Source of the DNA: Bacteroidetes bacterium UBA1947
Lineage (GTDB): Bacteria; Bacteroidota; Bacteroidia; Chitinophagales; Chitinophagaceae
Direction: 5' to 3'
Length of the DNA stretch: 49,664 bases
Assembly: GCA_002336915.1 (NCBI GenBank)
Contig: DDET01000019.1
Location: forward strand, 1 to 49,664
The notes under the pieces are model-generated. The model worked only from the letters and a program-made list of their open reading frames with translations. It searched no databases and was not told where the DNA came from. The position numbers and the translations under genes were made by a program. Within the stretch, counting starts at the first letter, position 1. Every line of letters starts with the position of its first letter. Shown here in pieces: positions 33,012 through 42,047 of the stretch.

Positions 33012-34319
33012 ATGAGCTCATTCGAGATACGCGGAGGCAATACACTAAGCGGCAGCATTACGCCGCAGGGTGCCAAGAACGAGGCACTGCAGGTACTCTG
33101 TGCTGCCCTGCTTACCAGCGAGCCGGTAACTTATACCAATGTGCCCGACATACTGGATGTAAACACACTGATAGAGCTATTGGGCGATATGGGTGTGCGT
33201 GTAGAGCGTCCCGCGGCCAACACCGTGATACTGCATGCCGATAACATCAATCCCGATTTTTTTATTGACAAAGCTTTCAAAAAGAAATCAGGCAAGCTGC
33301 GCGGCGCGGTAATGCTGGCAGGCCCCCTGCTTGCCCGTTTCAAACGGGCACATATACCCCAGCCCGGTGGCGATAAAATAGGCCGCCGCAGGCTCGATAC
33401 GCATATCCGTGGCTTCGAAAGGCTGGGTGTTACATTCGAATACGATAATGAAGAGAACCTCTTCACGCTCGACGGCGCCGGCCTTCGAGGCGGTTACATA
33501 CTGATGGAGGAGCCTTCTGTTACCGGTACTGCCAATATCATAATGGCGGCCGTGCTGGCACCGGGTGTTACTAATATTTACAATGCTGCCTGCGAACCAT
33601 ACGTACAGCAGCTATGCAGTATGCTCAATAAAATGGGCGCGCGCATCAGTGGTATTGGCTCCAACCTTATTACCATCGAGGGAGTTAATAAACTGCATGG
33701 TTGCAGTCACCGCTTATTGGCCGATATGATCGAGGTAGGTTCATTTATTGGATTAGCAGCCATGACCAAAAGTGAGCTTACTATAAAGAATGCCGATGTT
33801 GCTCACCTCGGCATCATACCCGAAACCTTCGAGCGCCTCGGCGTCCATCTTTCCATTACAGGCGATGATATTCATATACCCGCACAGGAGTCTTACAGCA
33901 TACAGAAATTCATAGACGGTTCGGTACTCACCATTTACGATCATCCATGGCCGGGCTTCACGCCCGATCTGCTCAGTATCATACTGGTAATGGCCACACA
34001 GGCAAGGGGCACGGTGCTCATTCACCAGAAGATGTTCGAGAGCCGCTTGTTCTTTGTGGATAAGCTGATTGAAATGGGTGCCCAGATAGTCCTTTGCGAT
34101 CCGCACCGCGCGGTGGTCATAGGCCTCAACCGGCAGCAGCCCTTACGCGGCATCACCATGGTATCGCCCGATATTCGTGCGGGTGTAGCCCTGCTGATAG
34201 CGGCCCTTTCTGCACAGGGCAAAAGCACTATCCAGAATATCGACCAGGTAGACCGTGGTTATGAGCGCATAGACGAGCGCCTCAATGCACTGGGTGCAGA
34301 CATAAAACGTATTCCTTAG
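33012..34319 (+). CDS. murA: UDP-N-acetylglucosamine 1-carboxyvinyltransferase with Asp in place of the catalytic Cys
   Basis: The 435-aa enzyme makes the first committed step of peptidoglycan synthesis, adding enolpyruvate to UDP-GlcNAc. The fold blocks are intact: GAKNEALQVL (Lys22 and Asn23), LRGAVMLAGPLLARF, GFTPDLLSIILVMA and the final VDRGYERIDERL. The active loop reads PQPGGDKIGRRRLDTH, with Asp121 where E. coli has the fosfomycin-target Cys115. C115D enzymes remain active and are fosfomycin-insensitive, as known for mycobacteria and chlamydiae. Located in an apparent operon with the DUF4290 gene, followed by a terminator. Confidence 0.97.
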   Translation: MSSFEIRGGNTLSGSITPQGAKNEALQVLCAALLTSEPVTYTNVPDILDVNTLIELLGDMGVRVERPAANTVILHADNINPDFFIDKAFKKKSGKLRGAVMLAGPLLARFKRAHIPQPGGDKIGRRRLDTHIRGFERLGVTFEYDNEENLFTLDGAGLRGGYILMEEPSVTGTANIIMAAVLAPGVTNIYNAACEPYVQQLCSMLNKMGARISGIGSNLITIEGVNKLHGCSHRLLADMIEVGSFIGLAAMTKSELTIKNADVAHLGIIPETFERLGVHLSITGDDIHIPAQESYSIQKFIDGSVLTIYDHPWPGFTPDLLSIILVMATQARGTVLIHQKMFESRLFFVDKLIEMGAQIVLCDPHRAVVIGLNRQQPLRGITMVSPDIRAGVALLIAALSAQGKSTIQNIDQVDRGYERIDERLNALGADIKRIP

Positions 34320-34325
34320 AGAAAT

Positions 34326-34359
34326 GTAAAGGCCCCCGGATAAACCGGGGGCCTTTTTA
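34326..34359. terminator. Bidirectional terminator after murA
   Basis: AAGGCCCCCGG (34329-34339) / CCGGGGGCCTT (34345-34355), ATAAA loop, with five T on the plus strand. The minus strand has a shorter T-run. Confidence 0.88.
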
Positions 34360-34418
34360 CTTACTAATATTTGCTCGCTCACTATCTAACGCGATAGCGC
34401 TCTTTTTATTGTATCTCT

Positions 34419-35822
34419 TTACACCGCTTCCTGTGTCGGTGTAACGATTGGCATATTCTTCACCGCCTTTATTTTGCTGTAGCCACCCAGTACATTCCTA
34501 AGGTTATGGTAGCCCTGCCTTTTCAGCAGCGATGCTGCTATCACCGAGCGGTAGCCGCCCGCGCAGTGCACGTACAGGTTGTTGTCTATGTCTATCATGG
34601 CCACATTCAGCGGATCGGTCAAGGTATCCAACGGCGCATTCACAGCTCCTTTTACGTGGCCGGCAGCGAATTCGTTGGGCTTGCGCACATCCAGCACTTC
34701 CAGCCTGGTATCATGCGGTATGTCCATGGCCAGTTCGTCGGCTTCTATATCTATCACCAGGTCTATTTCTTCGCCGGCATTTTTCCATTTTTCAAATCCC
34801 CCTTCCAGGTAGCCCTGCACATTATCTATGCCCACGCGCGCCAGCCTAACCACGCTTTCCTTTTCTTTGCCTTCTTCGGTTACCAGTACCAGCGGTTGGT
34901 TGAAAGGCAGTATGATACCTGCCCACTCTGCAAAGCGGCCATCCAGGCCTATGCTTACCGACTCAGGCACAAAACCTTCGGTAAAAACCGTAGCAGGCCT
35001 TGTATCCAGTATCCACACCCCATTCTTCACTTTCTCTTTAAACGCTGCAATTGATAGTGGCTGCAATCCCTTTTCCATTACTTCATCCAGTCCTACAGAG
35101 CCTTCTTTGTTGATGCGTGCGTTTATCGGGAAGTATACTGGTGGTGTTGATAATCCCTCGGTCACCGTTTTTACAAAATCTTCCTTGCTCATATCCTGCA
35201 GCGCGTAGTTGCCCTGCTTTTGTGCGCCTATAGTGCTGAAGGTCTCAGGCCCTAAAGCCTTACCGCATGATGAGCCCGGCCCGTGTGCCGGGTACACGAT
35301 GATGTTATCATCCAGCGTTTTTATTTTCGTGTTCAGGCTGTCGTACATCAGCGCGGCAAGGTCTTCTTTGGTCATATTACCACTAAACAGGTCAGGCCTG
35401 CCCACGTCGCCTACAAACAGGGTATCGCCTGTAAATATGCAATACGGCTTATCGTTTTCGTCATTCAGTAAATAGCAGGTGCTTTCCAGCGTATGCCCCG
35501 GTGTATGCAGCACTTTCATTTTCAGTTTCCCGATCGTGAACTCCTCACCATCCTTTGCAAGATGTATGGGGAAACGTGCTTCCGTTAGCGGACCATACAC
35601 GATAGGCGCTCCCGTCTTCTTCGACAGTTCCTGGTGGCCGCTCACAAAGTCCGCATGAAAATGCGTCTCAAAGATGTACTTGATGGTTACACCTTTTTCC
35701 TTCGCCATGTTGATGTAAGTATCCACATCGCGCAGTGGATCTATAACCGCAGCTTCTCCCTCGCTGCTGATAAAATAGGCTGCTTCACTCAGGCAGCCCG
35801 TATATAATTGTTCTACTTGCAT
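34419..35822 (-). CDS. Persulfide dioxygenase-like metallo-beta-lactamase with two rhodanese domains
   Basis: The 467-aa protein fuses an ETHE1-type metallo-beta-lactamase domain (1-250) to two rhodanese domains. Metal ligands are visible in THFHADFVSGH (His54, His56, Asp58, His63), HTPGHTLESTCYLL and GDTLFVGDVGRPDL. The first rhodanese domain lacks a catalytic cysteine (LVLVTEEGKEKES), while the second has one in YVHCAGGYRS. Such proteins oxidise glutathione- or CoA-type persulfides to sulfite and move sulfane sulfur, in sulfide detoxification. It is preceded by a -7 box at 35924 and is probably monocistronic. Confidence 0.9.
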   Translation of the reverse strand: MQVEQLYTGCLSEAAYFISSEGEAAVIDPLRDVDTYINMAKEKGVTIKYIFETHFHADFVSGHQELSKKTGAPIVYGPLTEARFPIHLAKDGEEFTIGKLKMKVLHTPGHTLESTCYLLNDENDKPYCIFTGDTLFVGDVGRPDLFSGNMTKEDLAALMYDSLNTKIKTLDDNIIVYPAHGPGSSCGKALGPETFSTIGAQKQGNYALQDMSKEDFVKTVTEGLSTPPVYFPINARINKEGSVGLDEVMEKGLQPLSIAAFKEKVKNGVWILDTRPATVFTEGFVPESVSIGLDGRFAEWAGIILPFNQPLVLVTEEGKEKESVVRLARVGIDNVQGYLEGGFEKWKNAGEEIDLVIDIEADELAMDIPHDTRLEVLDVRKPNEFAAGHVKGAVNAPLDTLTDPLNVAMIDIDNNLYVHCAGGYRSVIAASLLKRQGYHNLRNVLGGYSKIKAVKNMPIVTPTQEAV

Positions 35823-35923
35823 TCTAATTCAAAAGTAAAAAGTAAAAATTCAAAAAGTCGTAAGCTGTTGTAAACCAGAGAAATTGTCTTTCTACTTTAT
35901 ACTCCCGACTTTCTACTACATCA

Positions 35924-35931
35924 CAAAAGTA
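35924..35931 (-). promoter_or_regulatory. -7 promoter element of the persulfide dioxygenase gene
   Basis: Minus-strand TACTTTTG, an exact TAnnTTTG match about 100 bases upstream of the ATG at 35822. The leader holds TTTTGAATTTTTAC-like repeats resembling those at 32040-32070. Confidence 0.45.
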
Positions 35932-35943
35932 CAAAATCCCTTT

Positions 35944-36645
35944 TTAGTCCCTGTTACGGTTTGTAAATACCAATATATAGTAAACCAATGTGGCTACAGA
36001 GCTGATCGCAGCTACTACATAGGTCCTCGCAGCCCATTTCAGGGCATCGGCAGCTTTGTCATGCTCATAACTGGTGGTCAAGTGCGTAGATTCCATCCAT
36101 TTCAGCGCCCTTGCGCTGGCATCGTATTCCACAGGCAGCGTAATAAGCGAAAAGACCGTTGATGCCGAGAACAGGATAATACCTATCAGCAATATCAGTT
36201 GGTTGCCATGCCCAAAGCCCATAACACCCAGCCCTGCCAGTATCACCCACTGCGAAAGCGTTGTGCTCACATTAACGATAGGCACCAGCGCGCTGCGCAG
36301 GCCCAGCATGCTATAGGCTGTGGCATGCTGCACAGCGTGCCCGCACTCATGCGCCGCCACTGCTGCCGATGATATGCTGCGCCCCTCGTATACATCCGGG
36401 CTCAGGTTCACCGTTTTTTCAGCAGGGTTATAGTGGTCGCTCAGGAAACCCTGCGCGCTTACTACCTGCACATCATATATGCCATTGTCCCGCAGCATCT
36501 GCTCGGCCACTTCCTTGCCGCTCATTCCTGCAGCAAGCGGTATCGCACCATATTCTTTGAATTTACCTTTCAGTGTATTGCTTACCAGCATACCCAGCAG
36601 GAACAGTATCCCCGCCAGTACCCAGTAACCCATATATGCACCCAT
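35944..36645 (-). CDS. Membrane zinc metallopeptidase (YugP type)
   Basis: The 233-aa membrane protein of the YugP/Zn_peptidase_2 family has an N-terminal helix (VLAGILFLLGMLVS), then GFLSDHYNPAEKTVNLSPDVY and the zinc motif HECGH at 99-103 in AAHECGHAVQHA. Two or three further helices and the conserved LPVEYDASARALKWM block follow; its Glu is a likely third zinc ligand. A C-terminal helix ends the protein. It is presumed to be a neutral zinc protease facing the cytoplasm; substrates are unknown. Confidence 0.9.
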   Translation of the reverse strand: MGAYMGYWVLAGILFLLGMLVSNTLKGKFKEYGAIPLAAGMSGKEVAEQMLRDNGIYDVQVVSAQGFLSDHYNPAEKTVNLSPDVYEGRSISSAAVAAHECGHAVQHATAYSMLGLRSALVPIVNVSTTLSQWVILAGLGVMGFGHGNQLILLIGIILFSASTVFSLITLPVEYDASARALKWMESTHLTTSYEHDKAADALKWAARTYVVAAISSVATLVYYILVFTNRNRD

Positions 36646-36823
36646 TTTTCTTCCTTTTTGCTTTACTATACCTTATCAAATTGCTTACCAATGTAATTAT
36701 GGCATGCAGCTTTGGCAGGCGGCATTGGATGGTTTTAACAAACTCCTCAAAAAAATGCAGTTTTATCACATTAGACATTTTAAGCATCCTGTTGTCATTA
36801 GCTTTATTTAGAACAACCGGAAT

Positions 36824-37642
36824 ATGAGATCAGCTCTTATTTGCAGCTTTATACTTAGCCTTGTTTTAATATCTGCTTGTAACCATGGCAGCAACCGTAG
36901 CATTTTTCACAAGCACACAGATTGGGAAACGGTCGGGTTAAAAGGCAAAGTAAAATCTATCATTAGCTATCGTTGCTCAGTAGGCGACTCTTTTGAGCAC
37001 TGCTCTGTTTTCATATACAAGTATGACCAACGAGGCTTGCTTGTGGAGGAGATAGATACAATAGGGCATTATTTTTCTTGCGACAAATATTTTCATAACG
37101 ATGATGGCCTTTTAGCAAAACATATTTATACTGCCAGCGCCCCCTTTCCCCCGGCGGTAGATACCTACCTGTATTCTTTTAGCGAGGGTAAGAGAACATG
37201 CATCACACGTAACCAGGACAGCTCGTTGGCAACCGCCGATACCTCTGTAAGCTTATACGACAAAAATGGAAATGAAATTGAGACTTTCGATTATAGAAGT
37301 GGTAGCAAGACCAATAACAAATATGATGAAAACGGCTTCCTTATATCAGGGAAGGTAACCTGGAAAGGCAGGGAACCCATGGAAACCTTTTATGTCAATG
37401 ATAATAAGGGAAGAATTTTGAAACAAACCAGTTCGAACAGCCGCGGAGCACAGGCCCATGTCTATAATAAAGATGGAAATGAGATTCAACAGCTGAACTA
37501 TGATACGTTGGGGAGAAAATCGAGCGACTATTACTTTGGTTACTGCGAATTTGACGAGAAAGGCAATTATTTGAAAAGGATCAGCTTTTCTCCACAGACG
37601 AAAGATATGACTGTCACCCATCGGCTTATTGAATATTATTGA
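36824..37642 (+). CDS. Lipoprotein with YD/RHS-like short repeats
   Basis: The 272-aa protein has a lipoprotein signal with lipobox LISAC (Cys19). The mature part holds several short segments of the YD/RHS kind: YKYDQRGLLVEE, SLYDKNGNEIETFDY, KYDENGFLISG, VYNKDGNEIQQLNYD and EFDEKGNYLKR. These predict a small beta sheet with one strand pair per repeat. No enzymatic motif is seen. Outer-membrane or periplasmic location is inferred from the lipobox. It stands alone between divergent and convergent neighbours. Confidence 0.8.
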   Translation: MRSALICSFILSLVLISACNHGSNRSIFHKHTDWETVGLKGKVKSIISYRCSVGDSFEHCSVFIYKYDQRGLLVEEIDTIGHYFSCDKYFHNDDGLLAKHIYTASAPFPPAVDTYLYSFSEGKRTCITRNQDSSLATADTSVSLYDKNGNEIETFDYRSGSKTNNKYDENGFLISGKVTWKGREPMETFYVNDNKGRILKQTSSNSRGAQAHVYNKDGNEIQQLNYDTLGRKSSDYYFGYCEFDEKGNYLKRISFSPQTKDMTVTHRLIEYY

Positions 37643-37666
37643 GTTCTTGCTTGAAAATATAATGTG

Positions 37667-37712
37667 AGAATGACAAGTCCAATCGGGATTGCTTACGAGG
37701 ACTTGTCATTCT
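37667..37712. repeat. Long inverted repeat between convergent genes
   Basis: AGAATGACAAGTCC (37667-37680) pairs perfectly with GGACTTGTCATTCT (37699-37712) around an 18-base loop. There is no T-run, so it is not a classical terminator. Its TGACAAGTCC core recurs in the intergenic repeat at 48549-48558. Confidence 0.75.
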
Positions 37713-37722
37713 GCACAAAGTC

Positions 37723-39933
37723 CTAAAATTTCAGCGTCAGCCCCGCCAGCCAGTTAAAGCCTGCCTGCGGGTAGTAATAGTTCACCTGCGTCCTTTCATT
37801 GCTTTCTACATAGCTATAGGTATAGCCATTGCTCTCATACAGGTGGTTGAGCACATTATTTAGTGCCACATGTATACCTATTTCACGGAAGGGCTTCACA
37901 TGCACGGAGTAATTCAGCAGCACGTTACAAACACCATATGGCTTTATACTAGCAGTTTCATTGTCCGTATTGTCCAGGTATTGCTTGCTTACATACTTAC
38001 CCAGTATGCTCAGCTCCAGGTTGGGCTTATGCGGCATATTGCGGAAGGGTATGAAGGTGATGCCACCACCGCTTACTATTGCGGGCGAGAAGGAGATGTT
38101 GGTATTGCTGTGCAGTATAGTGTCCTGTCCGCCCAGGTCGTAATTGTCCACATACTCCGCCGATTCACTGATCCTGTTCTGCGAAAAAGTAGCATTCGCA
38201 TTAATGCTCAGCCATGCAGCAGGTTTTACAGCCGCCTGCAACTCTATCCCTGCACGATAGCTATTGGGTACATTGGTACGCGTATAGGCACCCACATCAT
38301 TTACCTGCCCTGTAAGTACCAGCTGGTCTTTGTACATCATGTAATACAGGTTAAGGCCGGCGCTCCACTTGCTCTTATTTATTTCATAGCCTGCTTCTGC
38401 ATCATATAGCTTTTCAGGCTTTGGCAGTGCTGTTGTGCTGGTTTCAAAGTCATCATGGTTAGGCTCGTGGTTCGCTACCGCTACCGATGCGTATACCTTT
38501 TGTTGTACGCTCCTGCTATTGCTCAGCAAATAGCTAAGTCCCAGTTTTGGGTTGAAGAAATTATAAGTTACTGCCGGGTACAGTTTCGGGTTGTTCCTAA
38601 ACCCATTAATGAAATAACCCACCGTGCGGTATTGCGCATCGGCATACAGCACAACTTTATTGCCCATGAACTGCTGCCATTTCAGGTACACATTCAGGTC
38701 ATTCTTTTGCGCGTCGTGCGTGTACCATTTGTAATGGTCGTCCACGCCGCCATGCTGAGCCCAGAGTATATAGCCGTAGTTCTGCCCGGCGAACTGGCTC
38801 CAACCGCCGCCAAGTGTCAACTGCGTTTTGCCCTTTTCATACATCAGGTAGCCCAGGCCGCCGTAGTAGTAATTATCCAGCCATAGCTGGCGTATAAGGT
38901 CGGTACTTGTGAAGGTATCATTGTTTGGGGTTATCACATCAGGCAGCCCATAATCGGCATAAGCAGCACCCAGCTTGTATTCTTCATAAAATCCCCTGCC
39001 CCTTGTAAGGAAGCCGCCAATATGCCCTGTAATAAAGCTGCCGAATTTATGATCGGCAAATAGCTGGTAATAATCCTGCTGGTAATTATCCGTTTGGTTG
39101 TTGTAAAAGCTGCCGTCTGCTTTTTGCCCCAGCTCATTGTACTGCCTGTGCGTAGCCAGCGAGTCTTGCGGCACACCATTCCAGGCCTGCCCGGTTTTTT
39201 CCTTACCCGTCAGCAGCATAAAATGAAAAGACGTTCTTTCACTTGCCTTCCAGCCCACTGTAAACTGCAGTGATTTCAGGTCCGAGGCCGAACGCTCTAT
39301 ATACCCGTCCGAGCTTATTTTTGACAGCCTGGCATCAAATTGCCAGCCACCCTTCAGCATACCTGTGCCTGCATGCACCGTATATTTTTGCGTGTTGTAT
39401 GAGCCTGCGCTAAAGTTACCCTCCGCCCCTGCTTCCTGCATCTGCCCCAGCGTGCTGATGCTCATAGTAGCCCCAAAGGCACCCGCACCATTCGTAGAGG
39501 TACCCACCCCGCGCTGTATTTGTATCGAATTAGTAGAAGATGCAAGGTCAGGCAGATCCACAAAAAAAGTACCCTGCGATTCTGCATCATTCACGGGCAC
39601 ACCGTTCAGCGTCACGTTTATGCGTGTTCCGTCCGTACCGCGTATGCGTACACCGGTGTAGCCCACCCCGGCACCCGCATCGGATGTAGTTACTGCAGAC
39701 GGTGTGTATTGCAGCAGCATAGGCAGGTCCTGCCCCAGGTTCTGCTTTTGCAGCTCCTTGCCGCTTATATCTGTTTTGGCAAATGGTGCATTCGCCCCTA
39801 TCCTTACCGAGCGCACCTCCACAGGCTGCATTACTTGCTCCGGCAGCCTATGGCTGGTATCTTCCTGTGCATTGGCTGTGCCGGTGGCCAATACAGCCCC
39901 GCAAATTAAAATTGAGTAAATGTTTCTGAGCAT
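37723..39933 (-). CDS. TPP-riboswitch-controlled TonB-dependent receptor (probable thiamine uptake)
   Basis: The 736-aa outer-membrane receptor has a signal peptide (cut near ANAQ at residue 22), a plug domain (about 45-170: DISGKELQKQNLGQDLPMLLQ, GVRIRGTDGTRINVTLNGVPVND, IQIQRGVGTSTNG) and a 22-strand-type beta barrel ending in a C-terminal aromatic (WLAGLTLKF). It lacks the carboxypeptidase-like extension of SusC proteins. A TPP riboswitch in its leader ties expression to thiamine supply. TPP-regulated TonB receptors of Bacteroidota are predicted to import thiamine or its precursors across the outer membrane. No inner-membrane partner or thi gene is in the window. Confidence 0.92.
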   Translation of the reverse strand: MLRNIYSILICGAVLATGTANAQEDTSHRLPEQVMQPVEVRSVRIGANAPFAKTDISGKELQKQNLGQDLPMLLQYTPSAVTTSDAGAGVGYTGVRIRGTDGTRINVTLNGVPVNDAESQGTFFVDLPDLASSTNSIQIQRGVGTSTNGAGAFGATMSISTLGQMQEAGAEGNFSAGSYNTQKYTVHAGTGMLKGGWQFDARLSKISSDGYIERSASDLKSLQFTVGWKASERTSFHFMLLTGKEKTGQAWNGVPQDSLATHRQYNELGQKADGSFYNNQTDNYQQDYYQLFADHKFGSFITGHIGGFLTRGRGFYEEYKLGAAYADYGLPDVITPNNDTFTSTDLIRQLWLDNYYYGGLGYLMYEKGKTQLTLGGGWSQFAGQNYGYILWAQHGGVDDHYKWYTHDAQKNDLNVYLKWQQFMGNKVVLYADAQYRTVGYFINGFRNNPKLYPAVTYNFFNPKLGLSYLLSNSRSVQQKVYASVAVANHEPNHDDFETSTTALPKPEKLYDAEAGYEINKSKWSAGLNLYYMMYKDQLVLTGQVNDVGAYTRTNVPNSYRAGIELQAAVKPAAWLSINANATFSQNRISESAEYVDNYDLGGQDTILHSNTNISFSPAIVSGGGITFIPFRNMPHKPNLELSILGKYVSKQYLDNTDNETASIKPYGVCNVLLNYSVHVKPFREIGIHVALNNVLNHLYESNGYTYSYVESNERTQVNYYYPQAGFNWLAGLTLKF

Positions 39934-40051
39934 GGCGCTTATTTTGCGGCCACCCGTATTGCTCTTTTTATGTTGAAATTTTACCGAATTCAGCCAGGTC
40001 CTTCTAAGCCCTCACCAATTTGGCTTTCGACTTTGAATTTTGACTTATTCT

Positions 40052-40122
40052 GCCTCCCTAACCGGCATTACCCGGTCCAGGTTCAGCGGGTATGATCTCA
40101 GCCTTAATGGGCACCCCGGATA
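40052..40122 (-). promoter_or_regulatory. TPP riboswitch (THI element)
   Basis: The minus strand shows the THI-box core in order: CCGGGGTGCC, GGCTGAGATCATACCC, GAACCTGG, CCGGGTAATGCCGG and TAGGGAGG. The CTGAGA motif and the GGGTAATGCCGG segment are hallmarks of the TPP aptamer. It begins about 16-20 bases after the predicted transcription start and ends 118 bases before the receptor ATG. I could not identify a clear terminator in the expression platform, so translational control is possible. Confidence 0.95.
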
Positions 40123-40144
40123 ACCTTTTTAACGATTATTGCCG

Positions 40145-40152
40145 CAAAACTA
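40145..40152 (-). promoter_or_regulatory. -7 promoter element of the TPP-regulated receptor
   Basis: Minus-strand TAGTTTTG, exact TAnnTTTG match, placed so that transcription would begin just before the riboswitch. Confidence 0.55.
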
Positions 40153-40269
40153 CAAAAACTATCAATAAAATCTATAGAAAACAAAAAAATACCAAACGTT
40201 TTTAACAAGCGATTTAAAATATCATTAAATTGAGGCTTCTTATTTCTAAAAATTAAATTTTATACCAAA

Positions 40270-41994
40270 ATGAAAAAAATTTTATTAACGCTTCTAGCTG
40301 GCATAAGCCTTAGCACAGTTGCTAACGCACAGTTAGCAAACGGAGTAGTTGCACCCGACTGGACGCGTGTAGATCTGAATGGTGTAACACACCACCTGTA
40401 TGCCGACCTTGATTCAGGCTACACAGTATTTATTGACCTTTCTGCTGCCTGGTGCGGTCCTTGCTGGGCCTATCACAATTCGGGCGCCCTGGAAGGCCTG
40501 TACAACACGCACGGTCCTGCCGGTGACAACAAAGTAAGGGTTTACTTTATAGAAGGCGAGAGCACCAACACTACAGCGCAGCTCATGGGTACGTCTACCA
40601 ACACAAATCATGACGGTTATACACAGGGCAACTGGGTTACAGGTACTCCTTACCCGATCATTGACACGAACGCTGCAGCTACTACAGCATTCAACCAGGC
40701 TTGGGGCTTCCCCGGCTATCCTAACGAGTATTCATTCCCTACTATCTATATGGTATGCCGCGATCGCCTGGTATACAACGTAGGTCAGGCTACCCAGGCT
40801 AACCTGGAAGCAGCTATGAATGCAGGTTGTCCTAACTATGCACCATCTGCTACTTACGATGCTAAGGCTATCGACTATTCAGGGCAGACTACTTTCGTAT
40901 GTAACGCCAATCCTACTGTTAAGTTCCAGAACTACAGCACTACAAATAACATCACTGCTGCTACTATCAAAGTAATGCAGGGTGCTACAGTTATGGCTAC
41001 TGTACCATGGACAGGTAACCTGGCTCCTTATGCCATCGCTACAGTTAACGTACCTTCTTTTGCAGCTACAGTATTCGAACCATACAAATTTACCGTTACC
41101 GTTGCCGGCGATACTTATGCTGCTAACGATGGTAAAGATTCAATAATCAGGATATACTCTGCTGCTAACGTTGCAACTATTCCTTTCGTTGAGAACCTGG
41201 AGTCTAGCCCTAATTTCCCTGTGAAATTCGGTCCTTCTGCTGATGGTAACATATTCCTGTACAGCGGCACAAGTCCTCTGTTGAACGGTGCTGATGGTAA
41301 CGCTACACGTGCTATGGCATTCAACTTCTACAACATGCAGACCAACACAACTACTGAAGTTGTATTGGGCAACTATAACACTGCTGCTGTAACTGCGAAC
41401 CTGGTATTAGGTTTCGACGTAGCTGCTGCTCCTTATACTGCTGCTACTCCTGAAAACGACAAACTTGAAGTACTGGTGTCTAACGACTGCGGTGGTTCAT
41501 GGCACACAGTATGGAGCAAAGCGGGTACTACACTGTACTCTGCACCTGCACCAAACCCTGCCGGCCAGTTCATACCAACCCTTGCTTCACAATGGAGGCA
41601 TGAAGTTGCTGACATGAGCGCTTACACAGGTTCTAACCTTACAGTAAAAATGAAAGGAACTTCAGGCTTTGGTAACTTTGCATGGGTTGATAACTTCAAC
41701 ATCCACAATGCTACTGCAGTTAACAATGTAGTGAACGAAAACACTGTTAGCCTGTTCCCTAACCCTGCTACCGACAAAGCTACACTCCAGTTCAGCCTGG
41801 TTGCTGCTTCTAAAGTACAGGTTCAGGTGATCGATGCTATGGGCCGCGTTGTAACAAACGTTGCTGATCAGCAAATGAATGCAGGTGTTAATACAGTGAA
41901 CATCAACACTGCTAACCTTGCTTCAGGCATCTACAATGTTAAGATCACAACTGAAGGCAATGTAACTACACAGCGCCTCACTGTTGCGAAATAA
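40270..41994 (+). CDS. T9SS-secreted protein with thioredoxin domain
   Basis: The 574-aa protein starts with a signal peptide (MKKILLTLLAGISLSTVANAQ). A thioredoxin-fold domain follows (about 25-190) with the redox motif WCGPC at 61-65 and a cis-proline region (EYSFPTIYMVCRDR). Two beta-sandwich segments (about 195-300 and 305-480, the latter ending SGFGNFAWVDNFNIHN) precede a type A T9SS sorting domain (SLFPNPATDKATLQFSL ... LASGIYNVKITTEGNVTTQRLTV). The protein is predicted to reach the surface or medium, where it could reduce or shuffle disulfides. Codon use is strongly biased toward a few codons (many GCT, ACT, AAC, CTG), suggesting high expression. A terminator follows. Confidence 0.9.
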   Translation: MKKILLTLLAGISLSTVANAQLANGVVAPDWTRVDLNGVTHHLYADLDSGYTVFIDLSAAWCGPCWAYHNSGALEGLYNTHGPAGDNKVRVYFIEGESTNTTAQLMGTSTNTNHDGYTQGNWVTGTPYPIIDTNAAATTAFNQAWGFPGYPNEYSFPTIYMVCRDRLVYNVGQATQANLEAAMNAGCPNYAPSATYDAKAIDYSGQTTFVCNANPTVKFQNYSTTNNITAATIKVMQGATVMATVPWTGNLAPYAIATVNVPSFAATVFEPYKFTVTVAGDTYAANDGKDSIIRIYSAANVATIPFVENLESSPNFPVKFGPSADGNIFLYSGTSPLLNGADGNATRAMAFNFYNMQTNTTTEVVLGNYNTAAVTANLVLGFDVAAAPYTAATPENDKLEVLVSNDCGGSWHTVWSKAGTTLYSAPAPNPAGQFIPTLASQWRHEVADMSAYTGSNLTVKMKGTSGFGNFAWVDNFNIHNATAVNNVVNENTVSLFPNPATDKATLQFSLVAASKVQVQVIDAMGRVVTNVADQQMNAGVNTVNINTANLASGIYNVKITTEGNVTTQRLTVAK

Positions 41995-42015
41995 TTACTA
42001 CTAAATATTTTTACC

Positions 42016-42047
42016 AATAGAGGGGCTTATAGCTCCTCTATTTTTTT
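42016..42047 (+). terminator. Rho-independent terminator
   Basis: AATAGAGG (42016-42023) / CCTCTATT (42035-42042), extended inwards through GCT/AGC, followed by seven T. Confidence 0.88.

Noticed and set aside
36563..36787. A 74-codon minus-strand frame before the zinc peptidase gene
   Set aside because: It overlaps the start of the peptidase gene by about 80 bases in another frame, has no -7 element, and its second half is the out-of-frame reading of the peptidase.
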